Part shown: in pieces, positions 1 through 5,515 of the stretch
Layout of the letters: every line of letters starts with the position of its first letter
Numbering within the stretch: the stretch's first letter is position 1
DNA from: Flavobacterium sp.
Lineage (GTDB): Bacteria > Bacteroidota > Bacteroidia > Flavobacteriales > Flavobacteriaceae
Length of the DNA stretch: 5,515 nt
Assembly (NCBI GenBank): GCA_012032075.1
Contig: JAAURU010000269.1
Span: 1-5,515, forward strand
Direction: 5' to 3'
The notes under the pieces: generated by a model
Seen by the model: the letters and a program-made list of their open reading frames with translations, nothing else
What the model was told of the DNA's origin: nothing
Databases searched by the model: none
Position numbers and translations under genes: made by a program

Positions 1-476
1 CTGTGTTATTGGCAACTGAAAAACAAGCTCAAAAAGCAGATAAATTAGAGTTGAATTGGGCCGATTTATTTAGTACCCAAAATGATTTATTGACGAATAA
101 AACCAAATCACTATCTCAATTTACTATTGATTTTTCAGAGCAAAAAGCATATTTACAACAACAATTTGTTGGTTTAAGGGAAATGGCAAAGCAAACCGAT
201 AAATCTTTTATAGGAGCTGTAGAAGCGCAAGAAAAAAAGCAACTAAAAGGTTTAGAAAACTTAGAAAAACGCTTATTAAAAGCTGAAAAACGAGTGTTAG
301 CAGAAAAACTAGAGCGAATGACAGCTTTACAAAACGAATTGTTTCCTGGAAAAAGTTTACAAGAAAGGAAAGTTAATTTTGCTGTGTTTTATGCTGCATT
401 TGGACCAAGATTAATTGATAAGCTTTTGGAAGAATTGAAACCTTTGGAACAGGAGTTTAATGTGATTATGATGTGA
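1..476 (+). CDS. bshC: BshC, bacillithiol biosynthesis cysteine-adding enzyme, C-terminal part (5' truncated by window edge)
   Basis: BshC adds cysteine to glucosaminyl-malate, the last step in making the cytoplasmic thiol bacillithiol. Only the C-terminal ~157 codons are present. They read in frame from base 3, and the GTG there is an internal valine, not a start. Visible features are a long charged alpha-helical stretch (about residues 70-112, rich in K, E and L), typical of the coiled coil that follows the catalytic core in this family, and the conserved C-terminal block FPGKSLQER (114-122) followed by a KPLEQEF tail (146-152). Full-length family members are about 530 residues, so roughly 370 residues including the active site lie left of the window. 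The stop is TGA at 474-476. The last ~39 bp are repeated, diverged, at 1167-1205. The family call rests on recognition of the C-terminal motif and the helical architecture. Confidence 0.9.
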   Translation, partial: VLLATEKQAQKADKLELNWADLFSTQNDLLTNKTKSLSQFTIDFSEQKAYLQQQFVGLREMAKQTDKSFIGAVEAQEKKQLKGLENLEKRLLKAEKRVLAEKLERMTALQNELFPGKSLQERKVNFAVFYAAFGPRLIDKLLEELKPLEQEFNVIMM

Positions 477-477
477 T
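439..477 (+). repeat. Direct repeat copy 1: 3' end of bshC
   Basis: This is the native 3' end of bshC, including its stop codon. It aligns without gaps to 1167-1205 at an offset of 728 bp. By eye 32 of 39 positions match, including 25 of 26 across 439-464, and the stop codons align. Confidence 0.8.
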
Positions 478-534
478 GTTTTATTTTAGCAGAATTGTAG
501 GCTTTATATACAAATCTTTAAGAAATTATAAATA

Positions 535-1130
535 ATGAGAATAGCAAAAACCAGAAAATTCATTGACTCTAAATATGTATTTATTATTACTTTACTAGTC
601 ATTCCTGTAACTATTCTAAGTGTTTGGTTTTATGGTATTGGCAAACATAAAACAGTGATTGAAAATTCATTGCTATCAACCTCAATTCTGTCCATTGCTT
701 TTTTCCTTTTTATTACTATTGGTTTGTACAAGGGTATTAAATTAAAAGATACTATTGGAAAAATTACTGATCATTATCTACAAAAAACATCTTTTTAAAA
801 GACATCGATGCTTCAGGTTTTAATGGTTCAGATTTTGACATTGATACAGATGATGGCATTGGAGGGATTATTTTAAGTATATTCTTATGGATAATAGCTA
901 CATTAGTTATAAGTTACCTTTTTTTCATTTTAGGAACAATCATTTGGTTTTCTATTGTCTTATTCATCGCCATGTTGTATTGGATATTTTTCAGAGCCTT
1001 ACGACTAATTTTTAAAAAGTCTACTGTATGTAATGGAAATTTTGAAAGAAGTATTTTTTACGGATTTACTTACACCCTTTTATACAATTTTTGGATTTAT
1101 GGGATTATTCTGTTAACCAAGTTTTATTAG
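535..1130 (+). pseudogene. Multi-pass membrane protein of unknown function, split by a frameshift
   Basis: The first half reads from ATG 535 to TAA 796-798 (87 codons) with two hydrophobic segments (about residues 14-33 and 47-65). The sequence then continues in the -1 frame, open from 771 to TAG 1128-1130. That half has an acidic, Gly/Asp-rich linker (DASGFNGSDFDIDTDDG), two more strongly hydrophobic segments, a RALRLIFKKS basic stretch and a Tyr/Trp-rich end (NFWIYGIILLTKFY). The second half has no usable start near its beginning; its only ATG, at 972, falls inside a membrane segment. One protein of about 198 residues with four membrane segments is therefore the likely ancestral product. 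Restoring one base in the A run at 782-787 or the T run at 792-796 joins the frames smoothly (LQK-N-IF-LKDIDASGF). I do not recognise a function; the pattern resembles an uncharacterised Bacteroidota membrane family. The alternatives are a true pseudogene or a sequencing indel. It sits 58 bp after bshC and between the two bshC tail copies. Confidence 0.7.
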
Positions 1131-1166
1131 AAATAAATTAATCATTTTAATTAATTAGAATTTTCG

Positions 1167-1205
1167 AACCTTTGGAACAGGATTTTAATGTGCTGGAATT
1201 GTGAT
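1167..1205 (+). repeat. Direct repeat copy 2: orphan remnant of a bshC 3' end
   Basis: A diverged duplicate of the bshC tail, with no bshC body attached. From 1166 it reads EPLEQDFNVLEL-stop (TGA 1202-1204), against KPLEQEFNVIMM-stop in the real gene. The substitutions keep the reading frame and are conservative at the start (E for K, D for E), which fits an allelic bshC end and not chance similarity. Homology stops abruptly at about 1166. It may be the original bshC terminus displaced by an insertion that supplied a replacement end, or a relic of a duplication. Confidence 0.75.
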
Positions 1206-1228
1206 ACTATTTCAATAAGTTATGTTCG
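1199..1228 (+). promoter_or_regulatory. Possible Bacteroidota-type promoter for the 1259 gene
   Basis: TTG at 1199-1201, a 19-bp spacer, then TATGTTCG at 1221-1228. This resembles the Bacteroidota -33 TTTG / -7 TAnnTTTG consensus with one mismatch in the -7 element. It would place transcription start about 25 bp before the ATG at 1259. The -33 element lies in the bshC tail remnant. Such short AT-rich motifs arise often by chance in this background. Confidence 0.3.
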
Positions 1229-1258
1229 TATAAAAAAGAAAATAAACCCAACTGAAAT

Positions 1259-1681
1259 ATGAAAACAAAAAACCAAATTAAGTTTCTATCACTGTTTATT
1301 TCAACTTATTTATTTTTTTCGTTTACAGAAAATTATAAACCTGAAAATAATAATATTTTAGTTGGAAAATGGAGAGTTTCTGGTATGTTTTGCTCTGAAA
1401 GAGAAGAAGCTCCTGAAGGTTTTTCCTTTACTTTTTATGAAAATGGAAGAGGTTATGTCGAATACGAAAAAATATCAGAAAAAGATGTTTTTAATTGGCA
1501 AACAAATTCAGACACATTAAAATTGAATTTCGAAGATAATAATGGTATTAAAAATATTCTATTTAAAGAGAACCAATTTCTTTTTAGAAAATTACCATAT
1601 CATAAAACACATATTGAACTGAGATATTTAAATTTTAAAGAATGTGGCTTAGAGTTGGGGTTTTTAGAACAACAAAACTAA
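1259..1681 (+). CDS. Small putative secreted lipocalin-like protein
   Basis: 140 residues. The N-terminus (MKTKNQIKF then a hydrophobic run to about residue 22) looks like a signal peptide or membrane anchor. No cysteine occurs near it, so it is not a typical lipoprotein. The mature part opens with LVGKWRVSGMF (34-44). The GxW near the start of a small beta-rich protein is the hallmark of the lipocalin-like/calycin domains common in Bacteroidota. Alternating polar and hydrophobic strands follow (FSFTFYENG, DTLKLNFED, IELRYLNF). C45 and a cysteine near residue 128 could form a disulfide after export. Ligand and role are unknown. No Shine-Dalgarno sequence is seen. The gene is 128 bp after the broken membrane gene and 121 bp before the sulfurtransferase, so it is probably its own transcription unit. 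That it is a gene is fairly certain; the fold is inferred from the GxW motif and general pattern. Confidence 0.75.
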   Translation: MKTKNQIKFLSLFISTYLFFSFTENYKPENNNILVGKWRVSGMFCSEREEAPEGFSFTFYENGRGYVEYEKISEKDVFNWQTNSDTLKLNFEDNNGIKNILFKENQFLFRKLPYHKTHIELRYLNFKECGLELGFLEQQN

Positions 1682-1720
1682 GTCCAAAAGTTTTTACAAA
1701 TCAAAAAATAAAATATTAAA

Positions 1721-1739
1721 TTTAAAAGATTCTTTTAAA
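1721..1739. repeat. Short AT-rich palindrome between two genes
   Basis: TTTAAAAGA at 1721-1729 and TCTTTTAAA at 1731-1739 are perfect 9-base inverted arms around a single T. As RNA it could form an 8-bp stem with a 3-nt loop, though almost entirely A-U. It lies 39 bp after the stop of the lipocalin-like gene and 63 bp before the sulfurtransferase start. It could be a weak terminator or an operator-like dyad; its AT richness makes chance a real possibility. Confidence 0.3.
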
Positions 1740-1802
1740 ATTCAAAGGAAATTTTTGAAATTTTATCTTATTTAAATACTTAATTTATATAGTCAATACA
1801 AC

Positions 1803-2654
1803 ATGAAACAACAACTCTCACCTATTCTAACCGCAACCGAACTCCTAACCTTACACCAAACCTCATCAATAATATTAATAGATGCAAGTAGCGGTAAAAA
1901 TGCGTATGATAACTATTTAGAAAGTCATCTACAAGATGCTTTGTTTGTCGATTTGAATACGCAATTGGCAAACATAAAAGACGATGTTGTTGTTGGTGGT
2001 CGTCATCCTTTGCCTACTCTAGAACAATTTTCAAAAGTACTTTCTGATTTAGGCATTACTCCTGAAAGTCATGTGGTGGTTTATGATGATAAAAATGGAG
2101 CGAATGCAGCGGCTCGTTTTTGGTGGATGCTAAAAGCGGTTGGTCATGAAAAAGTGCACGTTTTAAATGGTGGAAAAAGTACTGCTGAAGCGGTTGGATT
2201 TCCATTAGCTAAAGGAATTGAAAAGGTAGAAAAAGTCGGACTTTATCCTGTTACGAATTGGCAATTACCACAAGTTAGTATAGATGAAGTTGAAAAAGCG
2301 ACTACAAATCCAAATGCAATTATTATTGATGTTAGAGAATCGTCTCGTTATAAAGGTCATGTAGAACCTTTGGATTTGATTGCAGGTCATATTCCGAATG
2401 CTGTGAATATGCCTTTTTCAACTAATTTGGATGAAAACGGGTTGTTTTTGTCTCCTTCAGAACTGAAAGAAAAATATGAAACGGTCTTTAGAGATATTCC
2501 CGTCGAAAATCGCATTGTGCATTGTGGTTCTGGAGTTACGGCTTGTCATACGCTTTTAGCGATTGCCAGTGCTGGATTAGACATTCCAAAATTATACGTG
2601 GGTTCGTGGAGTGAATGGTCGAGAAATGGGAAGGAAATTGTTATTGAGGAATAA
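1803..2654 (+). CDS. 3-mercaptopyruvate sulfurtransferase-type enzyme (two rhodanese domains, SseA/MST-like)
   Basis: A cytoplasmic enzyme expected to transfer sulfur from 3-mercaptopyruvate (or thiosulfate) to thiol acceptors through a cysteine persulfide. Its 283 residues match the usual two-domain length (E. coli SseA is about 280). The N-terminal inactive rhodanese domain (about 8-135) has GGRHPLP (65-71), VVVYDD (91-96) and VHVLNGG (118-124). The C-terminal catalytic domain (about 155-280) has IIIDVRESSRYKG (173-185), GHIPNAVNMP (195-204), the active-site loop CGSGVTA (241-247) with catalytic C241, and YVGSWSEW (265-272). The CGSGVTA loop is the mercaptopyruvate version; thiosulfate enzymes have CRKGVTA. 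The ATG at 1803 fits the family N-terminus and has no Shine-Dalgarno, which is normal in this phylum. There is no signal peptide. The gene is intact and its codon use is richer in G+C than the flanking intergenic DNA. Nearby bshC also belongs to cysteine/thiol chemistry. Confidence 0.95.
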   Translation: MKQQLSPILTATELLTLHQTSSIILIDASSGKNAYDNYLESHLQDALFVDLNTQLANIKDDVVVGGRHPLPTLEQFSKVLSDLGITPESHVVVYDDKNGANAAARFWWMLKAVGHEKVHVLNGGKSTAEAVGFPLAKGIEKVEKVGLYPVTNWQLPQVSIDEVEKATTNPNAIIIDVRESSRYKGHVEPLDLIAGHIPNAVNMPFSTNLDENGLFLSPSELKEKYETVFRDIPVENRIVHCGSGVTACHTLLAIASAGLDIPKLYVGSWSEWSRNGKEIVIEE

Positions 2655-2664
2655 AAACAAGAAA

Positions 2665-2688
2665 AGGTTACCAATTAAATGATAACCT
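2665..2688. terminator. Probable bidirectional terminator hairpin between convergent genes
   Basis: AGGTTACC (2665-2672) pairs with GATAACCT (2681-2688) with one internal mismatch, enclosing an 8-nt AT loop. It lies in the 79-bp gap between the sulfurtransferase stop (2654) and the stop of the - strand surface gene (2734). On the - strand the hairpin is followed by a T-rich run (complement of the A-rich 2652-2664); on the + strand a weaker AT-rich stretch follows. Position and symmetry fit termination of both genes. Confidence 0.5.
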
Positions 2689-2733
2689 ATCTAATAATTT
2701 TAGGATAACTAACTCTAAAAAAATGTTTTAACT

Positions 2734-3000
2734 TTATCTTTTCAATGTAAAATGTGCTTTAAATTGATTTTTATTATTATTTTCAACATTTACATAATCT
2801 ATTGTAAACCAATAATCAGTTGAAGGTAACTGAGCCCCATTAAAAGTGCCATCCCAACCTTGTGTTTCAGTTGAAATTTGCTTTAATAGCTTCCCATAAC
2901 GATCAAATATATAAATTTTAGCATCGGGTTGGTTTAAACCAATAATATTCCAATAATCATTATACCCATCTCCATTTGGAGTAAAAAATTTAGGATAATC
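2734..3000 (-). other. T9SS type B C-terminal sorting domain (gliding-motility-associated, TIGR04131-like)
   Basis: Last ~88 codons of the surface protein. Diagnostic motifs in order are YPKFFTPNGDGYNDYW, AKIYIFDRYGKLLKQIS, GWDGTFNG, LPSTDYWFTIDY and FKAHFTLKR. This domain routes proteins through the type IX secretion system; the host should therefore encode a T9SS, most likely with gliding genes elsewhere. Confidence 0.93.
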
Positions 3001-5325
3001 TATAATGATAACTTCTTTAGTGATAGATGCTGAACAACCATTTACATCACTCACAGTAACAATATGTGCTCCTGGCTCTACATTTTGAAATACGTTTTCA
3101 TATTGAGGAATACCATTATCTAATTGATACTCATAAAATCCGTCTAAAGAAGCGTAAACTGTTATGGTTCTATTTCCTGAAAATGGTTCTCCTACTTCAC
3201 AAGTTACATTTGTAAGCGTTGGTTGATTAACTTGCATGTATAATTCTCCAATTGAAGCACATTGACCTGAATCTGGGGTAAATATATAGAAACCACTAGT
3301 TATATTATCAACTATAGATGGATTCCATGTTCCAGTAATTCCATTAAGAGAAGTGTTTTGTAGTACTGGTGCAATTTCTCCTTCACAAATAGGTATTAAT
3401 TCTTCAAAATCTGGATATATAGGTATGTTAACCACAATTTCTAATCGCTGATTTGAAGCACATTGACCTGCATCTGGTTCAAATGTATAAAGTGTTGTTG
3501 TTGTATTGTCCAAAGCTGGTGACCAAGTTCCTGTGATTCCTTCTAAAGAAACGTTTGGTAACGGAGCAAGAAAATCACCTTCGCAAATTGGGTTAATTGC
3601 GTTAAAAGTTGGGGTAATTGGTGTGTTGACAGTTATAGTCATCGTTTGATTTAAAGCACATTGACCAATATCAGGAGTAAATGTATAAATCTTAGTTTCC
3701 ATATTATCCAAAGCTGGTGACCAAGTCCCGGTGATTCCTTCTAACGAAGTAGTTAGAAGTGGTACCAAAACCTCACCTAAGCAAATTGATGGTACCTGAT
3801 TAAAAGTTGGAGATATATTACTAGGGTTTACAGTAATTGTCAAAGTTGCTGTATTAGCACATTGACCTGCAGTTGGTGTAAAGGTATAGGTTGTTGTGGC
3901 TGTGTTATTTAATGCTGGTGACCAACTTCCTGTTATAGTATTCAATGATGTTGTAGGTAATGCTGCTAATGTAGCTCCTGAACAAATTGGTGCAACTGTA
4001 TTGAACGTTGGTATAACAACTGGATTTACTGTAATTGTCATTGTAGTTGGAAGAACACAACCAGCTGATAAAGATTTAAAACTTATATCATCAATTCCAA
4101 AATCATTTCCTAATGCGTCAACATTTCTATTAATTATTGATATAGTAGCCGTTGTATTTGTTTGGGAATTCCAAACAAATGAATTTTTTATCCAGTTACA
4201 AGTAGTTAATGGCAAAGTATTAATTCCCATAGAAACTCCATTAATTAAAACCTCTAATCTAGCCGGACTTGATGGCACTACGCTTTGAGCAAAATAACTG
4301 AATTCATATTGCTGTCCAGGTATTACATTTATAGTTTGACTTCTCCAAACTGCATCTGTATTTATCCCAGAACCATTTGCGATTAAAAAATTATTTGTTC
4401 CACCATTACCAGTACAAGCATCGAAAGCAAAATACCATGATTGAGCAGTTGTTCTAATACCATATTCTTTTGCATTACTATTATAGTATTGAAAAGTATA
4501 ATCTGAGGTAAAACCAGTGTTACCAGATGAAAAGTTCCCATTATTAATTAACTCAGGTGCAACAGATGTATTTGGGGTAAATGTATAGGTAGTAGTTGTT
4601 GTATTACTTATTGCTGGAGACCACACTCCTGTAATACCATTTGTTGAAGTGGTAGGCAAAGTAAAATTCCCACCAGTACAAATTGCTGGGACTTGAATAA
4701 AAGTTGGTGTAATTGAATTTACAATAGTTACTACAACTGGTTTTATATCTTGGCATGTTCCTGCAGTACTCTTAATATAATATGTTCCACTAATTGAAAT
4801 TGCATTAGCATTTGTTAAAGGAATGGTTGCTAATGCATCTTGCCAATATGAAATTATACCTCCAGGAATAATACTACCATTAGTAATAGCAGGAACTGTA
4901 ATATTAACAGTATTAGGTGAGCAAACAATTTGAGGATTAGTTATTGCTAAAGTTTGCGGAAAACATGGAATCAAAAACACTTCTAAATCATCAATTGCAA
5001 AATCGTTTCCACCACCGTTTGTATTTATATCTCTCAAATCTATAGTAACACAGTTTGAGCTAGCAATAAAAGCATAAGTAACTTGTTGCCAAGTAGAAGT
5101 ACTAGAAACCGTAGCATATTCACTTCCTGAAACCAAGGTAAAATTTGAAACACCTCCAAAAGTTACACCAATTTGTGGTCTTAAGTTTAATTGAGTATTG
5201 CTAATATTATTTGAAACTGTTCTTATCCAATAACTAAATGAATAAGTATTACCTATAGTTAAACCACAAACTCCAGAACTACCAGTTCCTGCAGACCAAA
5301 ATGTTTTGTTGTGCATTTCCACCAT
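2734..5325 (-). CDS. Large T9SS-secreted cell-surface protein with Ig-like repeats and type B (gliding-associated) C-terminal sorting domain
   Basis: 863 readable codons, but not a complete gene. Residue numbers below count from the ATG at 5325. There is no signal peptide, a TAG codon lies immediately before this ATG, and homologous sequence continues upstream in another frame. Architecture: end of a jelly-roll-like domain (about 7-118, closing in NDFAIDDLEVF); an Ig-like domain with paired cysteines (about 131-203); first tandem unit (203-255); a second jelly-roll domain (about 256-421, closing in NDFGIDDISF); the rest of unit 1 (422-435); four further units (436-700) with PTFN..ICxG, GITGTWSPALDN and TFTPxxGQCA motifs; a SprB-like domain (about 701-775); and the T9SS type B sorting domain (about 776-863), with FFTPNGDGYND, IYIFDRYGKLLKQ, GWDGTFNG, LPSTDYWF and a final FTLKR. 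Proteins ending this way are exported by the gliding-linked type IX system and displayed on or released from the cell surface. Likely roles are adhesion or glycan binding; the ligand is unknown. Confidence 0.9.
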   Translation of the reverse strand: MVEMHNKTFWSAGTGSSGVCGLTIGNTYSFSYWIRTVSNNISNTQLNLRPQIGVTFGGVSNFTLVSGSEYATVSSTSTWQQVTYAFIASSNCVTIDLRDINTNGGGNDFAIDDLEVFLIPCFPQTLAITNPQIVCSPNTVNITVPAITNGSIIPGGIISYWQDALATIPLTNANAISISGTYYIKSTAGTCQDIKPVVVTIVNSITPTFIQVPAICTGGNFTLPTTSTNGITGVWSPAISNTTTTTYTFTPNTSVAPELINNGNFSSGNTGFTSDYTFQYYNSNAKEYGIRTTAQSWYFAFDACTGNGGTNNFLIANGSGINTDAVWRSQTINVIPGQQYEFSYFAQSVVPSSPARLEVLINGVSMGINTLPLTTCNWIKNSFVWNSQTNTTATISIINRNVDALGNDFGIDDISFKSLSAGCVLPTTMTITVNPVVIPTFNTVAPICSGATLAALPTTSLNTITGSWSPALNNTATTTYTFTPTAGQCANTATLTITVNPSNISPTFNQVPSICLGEVLVPLLTTSLEGITGTWSPALDNMETKIYTFTPDIGQCALNQTMTITVNTPITPTFNAINPICEGDFLAPLPNVSLEGITGTWSPALDNTTTTLYTFEPDAGQCASNQRLEIVVNIPIYPDFEELIPICEGEIAPVLQNTSLNGITGTWNPSIVDNITSGFYIFTPDSGQCASIGELYMQVNQPTLTNVTCEVGEPFSGNRTITVYASLDGFYEYQLDNGIPQYENVFQNVEPGAHIVTVSDVNGCSASITKEVIIIDYPKFFTPNGDGYNDYWNIIGLNQPDAKIYIFDRYGKLLKQISTETQGWDGTFNGAQLPSTDYWFTIDYVNVENNNKNQFKAHFTLKR
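3226..4020 (-). repeat. Four tandem Ig-like coding repeats, ~198-201 bp period
   Basis: Residues 436-700 of the surface protein form four consecutive units of 66-67 residues. The DNA encoding the GQCA motif starts (+ strand) at 3257, 3458, 3656 and 3857, giving steps of 201, 198 and 201 bp. Cysteine pairs are C448/C489, C515/C556, C581/C622 and C647/C689, 41-42 residues apart and probably disulfide-bonded once exported. The middle two units are nearly identical at DNA level over 3509-3550 and 3707-3748, suggesting recent duplication or gene conversion. Confidence 0.85.
4063..4560 (-). other. Jelly-roll-like domain inserted within tandem unit 1
   Basis: Residues about 256-421 of the surface protein. 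The domain opens with ELINNGNFSSGNTGF and includes AVWRSQTINVIPGQQYEFSY, ARLEVLINGVSMG and NDFGIDDISF, the pattern of a carbohydrate-binding-module-like beta sandwich. Unit 1's first cysteine (C216) and TYTFTPN strand precede it. The matching second cysteine (C423) and TMTITVNP strand follow it. The unit is thus split by about 166 residues. Fold assignment is from pattern only. Confidence 0.6.
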
Positions 5326-5515
5326 CTACAACAAGCATATTTCCACCACCAGTATGATCAGTAAAGTTTAAAAAATTATTATTTAATGAGCCTGTTGAAG
5401 TAGCTATTATCATTTGTCCAGGTGAAGTATTAGTTACAGTATTAGGCACTAAAGTATATCCTGTACCTAATTGATAACCAGTATTAACAGTCCCTGAAAA
5501 TTTCCATTTGTTAAA
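5279..5515 (-). pseudogene. Frame-shifted upstream part of the same surface-protein gene (5' end beyond the window)
   Basis: Open from the window edge (5515) to TAG at 5279-5281, in a different frame from the 863-codon part. It encodes the first half of a jelly-roll-like domain: GTVNTGYQLGTGYTLVPN, then FTDHTGGGNMLVVDGGNAQQ. The DHTxGxGNMLVVDGG block followed by a fWxxxxxxxxxGxTYxFSyW block is the usual order in these flavobacterial domains, and here the second block is in the other frame. Removing one base around 5304-5310 (a run of four T on the + strand) would join them as GGNAQQTFWSAGTG. The two frames overlap over 5279-5325, so the break lies there. Signal peptide and true start are outside the window. 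Confidence 0.75.

Noticed and set aside
782..798. Programmed -1 frameshift site
   Set aside because: The A and T runs are present, but no X-XXY-YYZ heptamer is in phase with the upstream frame, and no strong downstream hairpin is visible.
972..1130. Separate small gene starting at the internal ATG 972
   Set aside because: It would begin inside a hydrophobic segment and ignore the open, clearly coding-like sequence before it; a frame-shifted single gene fits better.
1136..1152. AATTAA...TTAATT inverted repeat after the membrane gene
   Set aside because: Six A-T pairs with a 5-nt loop and no adjacent T run; expected by chance in such AT-rich DNA.
1777..1784. TTG (1755-1757) with TACTTAAT as a sulfurtransferase promoter
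   Set aside because: Spacing is right, but the -7 element matches the TAnnTTTG consensus poorly, so it is not listed as a feature.
3226..4020. Regularly spaced repeats suggesting a CRISPR-like array
   Set aside because: The ~200-bp period encodes protein domains in a continuous reading frame with conserved cysteines; there are no short identical repeats with spacers.
3896..4288. 130-codon open frame on the + strand
   Set aside because: It lies antisense inside the surface-protein gene, over the jelly-roll and repeat region. It has no recognisable motif and is explained by the low-stop composition opposite Thr/Asn-rich codons.
5323..5325. ATG as the true start of the surface protein
   Set aside because: A stop codon immediately precedes it, no signal peptide follows, and the same domain continues upstream in another frame.

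Overview
The window is AT-rich, shows no Shine-Dalgarno sequence ahead of its starts, and carries a bacillithiol gene plus a gliding/type IX secretion (T9SS) sorting domain. Together these point to a flavobacterium-like member of the Bacteroidota. This is inferred from gene content and not from any marker gene.

Left part (1-1258, + strand). The window opens inside bshC, the last enzyme of bacillithiol synthesis; only its C-terminal 157 codons are present. Next comes a multi-pass membrane protein gene of unknown function (535-1130), whose two halves lie in different reading frames. Just after it, at 1167-1205, lies an unexpected second copy of the last ~39 bp of bshC, still readable as EPLEQDFNVLEL-stop. 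The membrane gene is therefore bracketed by two bshC tails 728 bp apart, which suggests an insertion at the bshC 3' end or a decayed duplication.

Middle part (1259-2733, + strand). A small putative secreted, lipocalin-like protein (1259-1681) is followed by an intact two-domain rhodanese of the 3-mercaptopyruvate sulfurtransferase type (1803-2654). A hairpin at 2665-2688 probably terminates both this gene and the convergent gene to its right. bshC and the sulfurtransferase both handle cysteine-derived sulfur or thiols, so their proximity may be functional.

Right part (2734-5515, - strand). A large cell-surface protein gene runs off the right edge. Read from its N-terminal side it has a jelly-roll-like domain, an Ig-like domain, a tandem array of Cys-paired Ig-like units of about 66 residues, a SprB-like penultimate domain and a C-terminal T9SS type B sorting domain. 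A second jelly-roll domain is spliced into the first tandem unit, between its two conserved cysteines. The reading frame is broken near 5304-5310: the true 5' part continues in another frame to the window edge, and the ATG at 5325 is not a natural start. The two frame breaks in this window are each explained by a single-base indel in or near a short A/T run. They may be genuine pseudogenes, variable genes or assembly errors.
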